A stretch of 64,000 bases of DNA from Alphaproteobacteria bacterium (GTDB lineage: Bacteria; Pseudomonadota; Alphaproteobacteria; DSM-16000; Inquilinaceae). Positions 7,942 to 15,187 of the stretch are shown piece by piece. Where the stretch lies: NCBI GenBank assembly GCA_028284045.1, contig JANQSN010000059.1, positions 1-64,000 of the forward strand. The letters run 5' to 3'. Each line of letters starts with the position of its first letter. Within the stretch, counting starts at the first letter, position 1. Position numbers and translations under genes: made by a program. The notes under the pieces are model-generated. The model saw nothing but the letters and a program-made list of their open reading frames with translations, was not told where the DNA came from and did no database searches.

Positions 7942-8447
7942 CACGTCTGGCCGGGTGCGCCGTCCGACGGCCCGGAAAGCAGCGCATCGACGCGCCGCCG
8001 CTCCTCCGCCGTCAGCGGATCGGGGGCCGCCGTCTCGCGGCCGCGGCGCCGCATCACGGCACCCACCGCCACCGCGCCGACCACCAGCAGCATCAGCGGG
8101 GCCGCCCACAACAGCGCGGTATGCGCCGCCACCGGCGGGCGCAGCCGCACGAAGTCGCCATAGCGCGCGGTGACATAGTCCAGCACCGCCGCGTCGCTGT
8201 CGCCGGCGGCCAGCCGCTCGCGCACTAGGCGGCGCAGGTCTCGGGCCATGCCGGCATCGCTGTCGTCGATCGACTGGTTCTGGCAGACGACGCAGCGCAG
8301 CTCCCGGCTGAGGTCGCGCGCGCGCTCCTCCAACGCCGGGTCGGCGAGCCGCTCTTCGGGCTGCACCACGGCGCCGGCCGGCACAGCCGCCAGCAGGACC
8401 GCAACCGCCAACGCCCCGGCGAAGCGGCGGAAGAGATCCAGAATCAT
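7941..8447 (-). CDS. ccmH: Cytochrome c maturation thiol-oxidoreductase CcmH
   Basis: Reduces the CXXCH motif of apocytochrome c before haem is attached. The 168-residue protein has a signal peptide (residues 1-26), the diagnostic LRCVVCQNQS active site at about residues 50-59 on the periplasmic side, and one C-terminal membrane helix (ALLWAAPLMLLVVGAVAVGA). This is the short CcmH/CycL form, with the TPR part encoded separately by ccmI. The start overlaps the ccmG stop by 4 bp (ATGA), so the two are probably translationally coupled. Confidence 0.95.
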   Translation of the reverse strand: MILDLFRRFAGALAVAVLLAAVPAGAVVQPEERLADPALEERARDLSRELRCVVCQNQSIDDSDAGMARDLRRLVRERLAAGDSDAAVLDYVTARYGDFVRLRPPVAAHTALLWAAPLMLLVVGAVAVGAVMRRRGRETAAPDPLTAEERRRVDALLSGPSDGAPGQT

Positions 8448-8983
8448 CCGCCGACCTCTTCCAGCACCGGCAGCAGCGTGTCGGCGACGACTTCCGGCGT
8501 CAGCGGGCCGGCATAGCGCAGGCGGATACGCCCCTCGGCGTCGACCACGAAGGTCTCCGGCACGCCGGCCAGCCCCCAGTCCAGCGCCACCCGGCCGTCG
8601 GCATCGACGGCGACACGGTCGAACGGGTTGCCGTTGCGGTCCAGCCAGGCAGCGGTGTCGGCCGTGTCGTCCTTATAGGCGATGCCGTAGAGGGTATAGC
8701 CCAGCTCCCCCGACAGCCGGGTCAGCACCGGGTGCTCCGCCAGGCAGGGCGTGCACCAGCTTGCGAAGAAGTTGACCAGCTTAACCTCGCCGCCCAGATC
8801 GGCCACCGACAGCGCCGCCTCGTCGACGCCGGGCAGGCCCGGCAGCGAAAAGTCGGGCGCCGGCCGGTCGATCAGGGCGGAGGGCAGCGTGTGGGGGTTG
8901 TAGCCGCTGAGCAGGGCCACCGCGAACCCCGCCGCCAGGACCGCCAGAACCAGCAGCGGTGCCAGGAACAACAGCCGTCGCAT
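8444..8983 (-). CDS. ccmG: Periplasmic thioredoxin-like CcmG (DsbE)
   Basis: Keeps the cysteines of apocytochrome c or CcmH reduced in the periplasm. The ATG at 8981-8983 gives 179 residues: an uncleaved N-terminal helix (LLFLAPLLVLAVLAAGFAVA), then a thioredoxin fold with the active site FFASWCTPCLAEHPVL. The cis-proline region is GVPETFVVD and AYKDD precedes it, both normal for DsbE. It lies 11 bp after ccmF and overlaps ccmH by 4 bp. Confidence 0.95.
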   Translation of the reverse strand: MRRLLFLAPLLVLAVLAAGFAVALLSGYNPHTLPSALIDRPAPDFSLPGLPGVDEAALSVADLGGEVKLVNFFASWCTPCLAEHPVLTRLSGELGYTLYGIAYKDDTADTAAWLDRNGNPFDRVAVDADGRVALDWGLAGVPETFVVDAEGRIRLRYAGPLTPEVVADTLLPVLEEVGG

Positions 8984-8994
8984 GCGCGATCCGC

Positions 8995-11004
8995 CTATTC
9001 CGCCGGCTGCGCGGACGCCGGCACGGTCACCGGACGGGCGGCCGGTCGGGCGCGGCGCAGCCGCCGGTCGGCCATCCCGACGAAGCCGCCCAGCGCCGTC
9101 AGCGCCGATCCCAGCCAGATCCACGGCACCATGGGGTGGTGATAGATCCGGAAGGTGCGCGCCCCGTCATCGCCCCTGGGGTCGCCCAGCACGGCATAGA
9201 GATCGGCGACCAGCCAGGTGCGGATCGCCGCCTCCGTCGTGCGCATGCCGGCGACGGGGTACCACCGCCGCTCCGGCGTCAGCACCAGCGGGCCGCCGTC
9301 CGCACCCTCCCCGTCGCTGCCCAGCAGGGTCAGGCGCGCCTGTTCGGCCACATAGTTCGGCCCGCGGACGTCGACGACCTCTTCGAAGCGCAGGAGATGC
9401 CCGCCGACCTCGATGGTCTCGCCGGGCGCCAGCACCTCGATCCGCTCCGACACGAAGGCGGTGGAGGCCGCCATGCCGATGATCGCCGCGCCCAGCCCGG
9501 CATGGCCGAGGAAGCTGGACCACGCGGTCGCCGGCAGCCCGCCCAACCGCCGCACCGACGCCGAGGGCGCGATCCGGCCGAGGCGCACCCGCTCGCCCAA
9601 GTCGACAAAGGCCGCCGCGACGGCCCAGATACCGATACCGAGCCCAGCCAACGCCAGCACCGAGGCGCGGTCGCCGGCCAGCAGCGCCGCCCCGACGACC
9701 GCCGCCAGCGTCAGCCCCGCCGCCCAGGCCAGCCGGCCCATCAGCCCGCCGAGATCGCCGGTCTTCCAGGCCAGCATGGGGCCGATGCCCATAAGCACCA
9801 CCAGCGGCACCATCAGCGGCACGAAGGTGAGGTTGAAGAAGGGCGGCCCCACCGACACCCGCTCTCCGCCCAACAGCTCCAGCGCCAAGGGATAGAGCGT
9901 GCCGACGAACACCGTGCCCAAGGCGGCGCAGAGGAACAGGTTGTTCATCATCAGCGCGCCCTCCCGGCTGATCGGGCCGAACAGCCCGCCCGGCGCCAGT
10001 TTCGGCGCGCGCCACGCGAACAGGATGAAGGCCGGCCCGACCGACAAGGCGATCAACAGCAGGATGAACAGCCCGCGGTCGGGATCGACGGCGAAGGCAT
10101 GGACGGAGGTCAGCACGCCCGACCGCACCAGGAAGGTGCCGAGCAGGCTGAGCGCGAAGCACAGGATCGCCAGGAACAACGTCCACGCCTTCATCGCGTT
10201 GCGCCGTTCGACGACCAGCGCGCAGTGGATCAGCGCGGTCGCCGCCAGCCACGGCATCAGGCTGGCGTTCTCCACCGGGTCCCAGAACCACCAGCCGCCC
10301 CAGCCCAGCTCGTAATAGGCCCACCACGACCCCAGCGCGATGCCCAGCGTCAAGGTCGCCCAGGCGATCAGCGCCCAGGGCCGCATCCAGCGCGCCCAGG
10401 CGGCGTCCACCCGCCCCTCGATCAGCGCGGCGACGGCGAAGGAGAACGCCGTGGAGAGGCCGACATAGCCGAGATAGAGCAGTGGCGGATGGAAGGCGAG
10501 GCCGGGATCCTGCAGCAGCGGGTTAAGGTCCTGCCCGTCGATCGGCGCGACGTCGAGGCGCAGGAACGGGTTGCTGGTGAACAGGGTGAAGGCCAGGAAG
10601 CCGACCCCGACCAGGCCCTGCACCGCCAGCGTGCGGGCCTTCAAGGTCGCCGGCATCGACCGGGCGAACAGCGCGATCGCCGCCCCGAACACCGCCAGCA
10701 CCAGGACCCAAAGCAACAAGGACCCTTCGTGATTGCCCCAGGTTCCGGTGATCTTATAGAGCAGCGGCTTATCGGAATGGCTGTTGACGACGACGTTGGT
10801 CACCGTGAAGTCGGAGACGACATAGGCATAGGTCAGCGCCGCGAAGGCGACGACCAGCACCGCCGCCTGGCCGATCGCCGCCGGCTCCGCCACCGCCATC
10901 CAGCGCCCGTCCCGGCGGGCGGCCCCGACCAGCGGCACCACCGACTGCACCGTCGCCAGCACCAGCGCGAGGATCAGCGCGAAATGGCCGAGTTCGGGGA
11001 TCAT
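8995..11004 (-). CDS. ccmF: Haem lyase subunit CcmF
   Basis: Core of the complex that joins haem to apocytochrome c. The 669-residue polytopic membrane protein starts MIPELGHFALILALVLATVQ and has the usual WGNHEGSLLLWVL segment near residue 90. The WWD haem-handling signature GWGGWWFWDPVENASLMPWL follows near residue 230. Length matches the family. A long periplasmic loop precedes the final helix. The start overlaps the end of ccmE by 4 bp (ATGA). Confidence 0.97.
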   Translation of the reverse strand: MIPELGHFALILALVLATVQSVVPLVGAARRDGRWMAVAEPAAIGQAAVLVVAFAALTYAYVVSDFTVTNVVVNSHSDKPLLYKITGTWGNHEGSLLLWVLVLAVFGAAIALFARSMPATLKARTLAVQGLVGVGFLAFTLFTSNPFLRLDVAPIDGQDLNPLLQDPGLAFHPPLLYLGYVGLSTAFSFAVAALIEGRVDAAWARWMRPWALIAWATLTLGIALGSWWAYYELGWGGWWFWDPVENASLMPWLAATALIHCALVVERRNAMKAWTLFLAILCFALSLLGTFLVRSGVLTSVHAFAVDPDRGLFILLLIALSVGPAFILFAWRAPKLAPGGLFGPISREGALMMNNLFLCAALGTVFVGTLYPLALELLGGERVSVGPPFFNLTFVPLMVPLVVLMGIGPMLAWKTGDLGGLMGRLAWAAGLTLAAVVGAALLAGDRASVLALAGLGIGIWAVAAAFVDLGERVRLGRIAPSASVRRLGGLPATAWSSFLGHAGLGAAIIGMAASTAFVSERIEVLAPGETIEVGGHLLRFEEVVDVRGPNYVAEQARLTLLGSDGEGADGGPLVLTPERRWYPVAGMRTTEAAIRTWLVADLYAVLGDPRGDDGARTFRIYHHPMVPWIWLGSALTALGGFVGMADRRLRRARPAARPVTVPASAQPAE

Positions 11005-11474
11005 CCGCCGCCGCCGCCATGGTTGGCCGGGATCTCGACCGACCCGCCGCTCTCCGCGGCGCGCTGCAGCGCCTCGTGCACCTCCGGCGGCATGTAGTTC
11101 TCGTCGTGCTTGGCCAGCAGTTCGTCGGCGACGAACAGACCCTCGGCATTCAGCCGGCCATGCGCCACCACGCCCTGCCCCTCGCGGAACAGGTCGGGCA
11201 GGATGCCGGCATAGGTGACCGGCACGGTATGCACGGTGTCGGTCACCACGAACTGAACGGCGACGCCGTCCGCCTCGGCCGCCACGCTGCCGTCGGCGAC
11301 CAGCCCGCCGAGGCGAAAACGCTGGTCCAGCGCCACCGAACCGGCGGCGATGTCGCTGGGGCTGTGGAAGAAGACCAGGTTCTCGTCCAGCGCGCTGACC
11401 ACCAGCCCGGCGGCCAGCGCCAAGCCGGCCGCGGCGATGCCCAGGACGACCATGCGGCGATGCTTCGGCTTCAT
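11001..11474 (-). CDS. ccmE: Haem chaperone CcmE
   Basis: Takes haem from CcmC and delivers it to CcmF. 157 residues: basic cytoplasmic start (MKPKHRR), one membrane anchor (residues 8-28), then a periplasmic OB-fold with VPVTYAGILPDLFREGQGVV. The haem-binding motif LLAKHDENYMPPEV is complete, with the histidine that bonds haem covalently. The tail ends in a glycine run. It overlaps ccmD and ccmF by 4 bp each. Confidence 0.97.
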   Translation of the reverse strand: MKPKHRRMVVLGIAAAGLALAAGLVVSALDENLVFFHSPSDIAAGSVALDQRFRLGGLVADGSVAAEADGVAVQFVVTDTVHTVPVTYAGILPDLFREGQGVVAHGRLNAEGLFVADELLAKHDENYMPPEVHEALQRAAESGGSVEIPANHGGGGG

Positions 11475-11695
11475 CGTGGGTCCCGCCCGGGCTCGCGCCC
11501 CTCGTGCGGCACCGCCTCTCCGTCGCGCGCCGCGCGCCGTCCGCCGCCCAGCGCCTGCAACCGGCGCTCGCTCTCGCGGATCCGTCTCAGCGTCGAGAAG
11601 ACCAGAAGCGCCAGGATCAGCGCGGCGACGCCATACGACACCCAGATGAAGACCGCGTGCTCGCCCATGTCCAAGACGGCTTTCGCCTGTTCCAT
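11471..11695 (-). CDS. ccmD: Small membrane protein CcmD
   Basis: Stabilises the CcmC-CcmE complex and helps release of haem-loaded CcmE. 74 residues, with one helix (FIWVSYGVAALILALLVFST at about 16-35) followed by an arginine-rich cytoplasmic tail (LRRIRESERRLQALGGGRR), as usual for CcmD. The start ATG is at 11693-11695; an alternative is nine codons on (MGEHAVF). Identity is secure from its place between ccmC and ccmE. Confidence 0.92.
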   Translation of the reverse strand: MEQAKAVLDMGEHAVFIWVSYGVAALILALLVFSTLRRIRESERRLQALGGGRRAARDGEAVPHEGREPGRDPR

Positions 11696-11799
11696 GCCTG
11701 CTCGGCCCTCCCCCTCAAGGCCGTCCTCAACCACCCCGACCCGCGGTGCTTGATGTTGCCAACATATGACGGACGGCCCGGCGGCGCGCCACCCCCCCG

Positions 11800-12525
11800 T
11801 CAATCCGCCGCGGCGGCGCGGGCCATCTGCAGGGTCTGCACCCGCCGCCGGACGATCTCCGCCCGGGTGCGGATCAGCGCCAGCGCCAGGCCCAAGGCCG
11901 CGAAGGCGACCGTCATCACCAAGAGCGGCACCAGCATCGAGATATGCACCGCCGGCGCGTCCAGCCGCGTGACCGAGGCCGGCTGATGCAGCGTGTTCCA
12001 CCAGTCGACGGAGAACTTGATGATCGGCAGGTTGATGACACCGACCAGGACCAGGATGGCGCCGGACTTCAGCCCGCGCTGCGGATCGTCGAACGCCTCC
12101 ACCAGCACCATGTAGCCGAGATACATGAAGAACAGGATCAGCACGCTGGTCAGCCGGGCGTCCCACACCCACCAGGTGCCCCACATCGGCTGCCCCCACA
12201 GCGCGCCGGTGACCAGGCAGATCAGCGTGAAGGCTGCGCCCACCGGCGCCATCGCCTTGCAGGCGAGGTCGGCGACCGCATGGCGCCAGATGAAGCCGAC
12301 GGCGCTGGCGACGGCCATCGACGCGTACATTGCCATGCCCATCCAGGCCGCCGGCACATGGACGTACATGATCCGCACCGTCTCGCCCTGCTGGTAGTCC
12401 GCCGGCGAGGCGATGAGGGCGAGATAGAGCCCGACGATGAACGCCACCACGGCAACGCCCGCCGCCCAGGGCGTGACGGCGCCGGACAGTCTGACGAAAC
12501 GTGTCGGGTTGGCGTAGGCATGCAT
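11800..12525 (-). CDS. ccmC: Haem exporter/loader CcmC
   Basis: Inner-membrane protein that loads haem onto CcmE. 241 residues, about six helices, WWD signature in GQPMWGTWWVWDARLTS with the flanking periplasmic histidines (MYVHVPAAWMG and NTLHQPASV). First gene of the ccm operon seen here; 174 bp separate it from the divergent oxidoreductase gene, so the operon promoter probably lies there. The partner genes ccmA and ccmB are not adjacent, so they must be elsewhere in the genome if System I is complete. Confidence 0.96.
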   Translation of the reverse strand: MHAYANPTRFVRLSGAVTPWAAGVAVVAFIVGLYLALIASPADYQQGETVRIMYVHVPAAWMGMAMYASMAVASAVGFIWRHAVADLACKAMAPVGAAFTLICLVTGALWGQPMWGTWWVWDARLTSVLILFFMYLGYMVLVEAFDDPQRGLKSGAILVLVGVINLPIIKFSVDWWNTLHQPASVTRLDAPAVHISMLVPLLVMTVAFAALGLALALIRTRAEIVRRRVQTLQMARAAAAD

Positions 12526-12699
12526 CGAGGCAGATCCGCAGGAAGCTGACAGGCGCGCCGGCAGGGTGTATTGCCACCTTGCCGGCCCTTACATAGGGCG
12601 TTCCAGGCGCGACGGCGAGATGATTAGGCCGTCGGCACCCTTCGAGCAAAGATCTGTGGCCGCATCGGGGCACGGCCCCCGAAACGGTGGGAGACCGCG

Positions 12700-13848
12700 A
12701 TGCCCCATGGCGAGGTCGTGGTGATCGGGGCGGGCATCGCCGGCGCGTCGGTCGCCGCGCTTCTGGCCCGCGAGACCTCCGTGATCGTGCTGGAGGCGGA
12801 AGATCAGCCAGGCCATCACGCGACCGGCCGGTCGGCGGCGATGTTCCTGGAGAGCTACGGCCCGCCACCGGTGCGCGCGGCGACCCGCGCGTCACGGGCG
12901 TTCTTCGAGGCACCGCCCGACCGGTTCAGCCTGACCCCGCTGGTCCGCCCGCGCGGCATGCTGACCATCGCCGACGAGGCGCAGTGCGATCGCCTGGCCG
13001 CCGACTTCGCGGCTGGGGCGGCGGAGATGCCGGGTCTCACCTGGCTGGACGGTGCGGCGGCGCGCCAAGTCGTGCCGGCGCTGGCGCCGGGCCGGGTGGT
13101 CGGCGCGACCCACGACGTCAGCGGCTATGACCTCGACGTCGCCGCCCTGCACCAGGGTTATCTGCGCATGATCCGCGGCCTCGACGGCCGGCTGTTGACG
13201 GGCGCGCGGGCGGACACGATCGCGTGGACCGGCGGCCATTGGCGGGTGGAGACGCGGGCCGGGCCGGTGGAGGCCAGCATCCTGATCGACGCCGCGGGCG
13301 CCTGGGCCGATCCGGTGGCCGAGGCGGCGGGCGCAGCACCGCTGGGCATCGCGCCGCAGCGCCGCACCGCGGTCCTGGCGGAGTTGGCGGACTGGCCGCC
13401 CGGCGCCGACGACTGGCCCTTGGTTGCCGATTGCGACGAGACGTTCTACTTCAAGCCGGAGAGCGGCCGCCTGCTGCTGTCGCCGGCCGACCGGACACCG
13501 GCACCGCCGGGCGATGCCCGGCCGGAGGAAGAAGACGTGGCCACGGCGATCCACCGGGTGGAAACGGCGACGACGTTGCGCGTTCGCCGCCTCCAGGCGC
13601 GCTGGGCGGGCCTGCGTTCCGCGGCGCCGGACGGCGTGCCGGTGGTCGGCTGGGACGCCGCCCGGCGCGACGGGCACGAGGCGTTCTTGTGGCTCGCCGG
13701 GCAGGGTGGTTATGGTATCCAGACCGCGCCGGCCTTTGCAGAGCTGGCCTCTGCCCTGGCGCTCGACCGGGCGCCGTCGGGCCGGCTCGCCGATTGCGGC
13801 GCGGACGCGTGTGCGTTTGCGCCGGCCCGCTTCGACAGGGACTCCTGA
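12700..13848 (+). CDS. FAD-dependent amino-acid dehydrogenase, DauA-like (DAO family)
   Basis: Probably oxidises a D-amino acid; the closest family I recognise is D-arginine dehydrogenase DauA. The 382-residue product opens with the dinucleotide-binding motif VVVIGAGIAGASVAALLA. Next come EAEDQPGHHATGRSAAMF and YGPPPVRAATRASRAFF, a segment typical of DauA, and the C-terminal FAD motif FLWLAGQGGYGIQTAPAFAE. There is no signal peptide, so it is cytoplasmic or peripheral. The start at 12700 is preceded by GGTGGGAGACCGCG, a good ribosome site. The true substrate cannot be told from sequence. Confidence 0.85.
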   Translation: MPHGEVVVIGAGIAGASVAALLARETSVIVLEAEDQPGHHATGRSAAMFLESYGPPPVRAATRASRAFFEAPPDRFSLTPLVRPRGMLTIADEAQCDRLAADFAAGAAEMPGLTWLDGAAARQVVPALAPGRVVGATHDVSGYDLDVAALHQGYLRMIRGLDGRLLTGARADTIAWTGGHWRVETRAGPVEASILIDAAGAWADPVAEAAGAAPLGIAPQRRTAVLAELADWPPGADDWPLVADCDETFYFKPESGRLLLSPADRTPAPPGDARPEEEDVATAIHRVETATTLRVRRLQARWAGLRSAAPDGVPVVGWDAARRDGHEAFLWLAGQGGYGIQTAPAFAELASALALDRAPSGRLADCGADACAFAPARFDRDS

Positions 13849-13852
13849 CGGT

Positions 13853-14431
13853 ATGCGCGATATGCCCCGCCGCGGGCCGGCCGGCCGGCTCGCCATCCCC
13901 GCCCCGCGCCTCGCGGCGATTCTCGCCGCCGTGCTGGCGGTCGGGGCCTGCACGGCCGAAGAGCGCGCCGACCGCGCCGCCCTGGCGCGCACGGCGATGG
14001 TCGGCCTGTCGGCGGCCGAACTGAACGCCTGCGCCGGGGAGCCGGACGCCGTGCGCGGCGGCGATGGGTTGGAGGTGCGGACCTACGGCGTCGGCGCCAT
14101 CGACCGGGCCTATACCGGGCCGGCTTCGACGCGCCTCGACGACGCCAGCGTGTTCGCCCGCGGGACCCAAGTCGGCGTGTCGGAGGGCGTGTCGCTGCCC
14201 GGCCGCATCCAGTCGTCCTATTGCGAGACCGTGGTCACGCTGGTGGAAGGCCGGGTCTCGCGGGTCGAGTATCGCAGCCCCGGCGGCATCCGGATCGGCG
14301 ATTTCGGCACGCGCTATGCGGAATGCGAGCGCACCGTCGGCGCGTGCCTGGCCCGCGTCGAGCGGCGCGTCGGCGCGGACGATCCGCGCGCACCGGCGCC
14401 CGAGACGACACCGCCGCCGGTGACGCCCTAG
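13853..14431 (+). CDS. Putative lipoprotein, hypothetical
   Basis: 192 residues. A basic start is followed by a hydrophobic stretch (LAAILAAVLAVGAC) that ends in a plausible lipobox VGAC at about residue 33, so export and lipidation are likely. The mature part contains MVGLSAAELNACAGEPDAV, reminiscent of small SmpA/BamE-like outer-membrane lipoproteins, but the match is too weak for a name. Five further cysteines are present. It starts 4 bp after the oxidoreductase gene and probably shares its transcript. The C-terminus is Pro/Thr-rich. Confidence 0.6.
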   Translation: MRDMPRRGPAGRLAIPAPRLAAILAAVLAVGACTAEERADRAALARTAMVGLSAAELNACAGEPDAVRGGDGLEVRTYGVGAIDRAYTGPASTRLDDASVFARGTQVGVSEGVSLPGRIQSSYCETVVTLVEGRVSRVEYRSPGGIRIGDFGTRYAECERTVGACLARVERRVGADDPRAPAPETTPPPVTP

Positions 14432-14452
14432 CCCTTGCCCAGAGGACGGGCG

Positions 14453-15187
14453 ATGACCCAGCCCAGCGACCTGACATCGTCTGACCGGCCCGCGGATGGC
14501 GCCGACACCGACCCGGCCGCAGCGACCGCGGGCACCACCGGTCTGATCGCCCCCAGCGACGCCGACCGACCGGCGACACCGCCCTTGCCCGATTCGGTGG
14601 TCGGCGCCGTCGATGCCCTGCTCGACGCGGTCACCCGCGCGCTGGACGGCGTCGCCGATCAGGTGCGCCGGGCGGTTGCGGAAGAACAACGCGCCGCCCA
14701 GCGCGACCTGGAGCGGTTGACGGCGGAGACGACGGACCGGCTTACCGCCAGCGATGAGCGCGCCGCCGCGGCCGAGGCCGACGTGACGCGGCTGAACCAG
14801 CACTGCGAGACGCTGACCGCCACCCTCGCCGAGCGCGATCAGGCGCTGTCGACGGAGACGGCCGCGCTTGCCGCCGCGACGGCCGCCCAGGAGGCGTTGG
14901 CGGCCGAGGTGGCGGCGCTGAGCCAGGAACGCGACCGGCTGGCGGAGGAGGTGTCGCGCCTGACCGGGGAGCGCGATCGCCTGGCCGAGGCGGCGGCGGC
15001 CCGTACCGGCGATCCGGAAGCCGCGCTGGCCCGGCAGCTCGACCCCGTGGTGGCGCGGCTGAACGCCCTGATCCGGGATGCGGGCGAAAACAGCCCTCGG
15101 CCGACGTCACCGGCCCCCAGCAGCCGCACGCACAGCAGAGCGAGATCGGCGGCCCGCCGTCGCCCTTCGCCGTCAGACCCGGCCTGA
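14453..15187 (+). CDS. Coiled-coil protein, hypothetical
   Basis: The start ATG at 14453 has AGAGGACGGG before it. The 244-residue product begins with a disordered Asp/Ala/Thr-rich stretch. A long heptad-rich coiled coil follows from about residue 55 to 195 (RAVAEEQRAAQRDLERLTAE, LSQERDRLAEEVSRLTGERD), then a basic Arg/Ser/Pro tail. No membrane or signal segment. It follows the lipoprotein gene after 21 bp. Its 3' end overlaps the 3' end of the convergent 917-residue protein by 15 bp. Function unknown. Confidence 0.6.
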   Translation: MTQPSDLTSSDRPADGADTDPAAATAGTTGLIAPSDADRPATPPLPDSVVGAVDALLDAVTRALDGVADQVRRAVAEEQRAAQRDLERLTAETTDRLTASDERAAAAEADVTRLNQHCETLTATLAERDQALSTETAALAAATAAQEALAAEVAALSQERDRLAEEVSRLTGERDRLAEAAAARTGDPEAALARQLDPVVARLNALIRDAGENSPRPTSPAPSSRTHSRARSAARRRPSPSDPA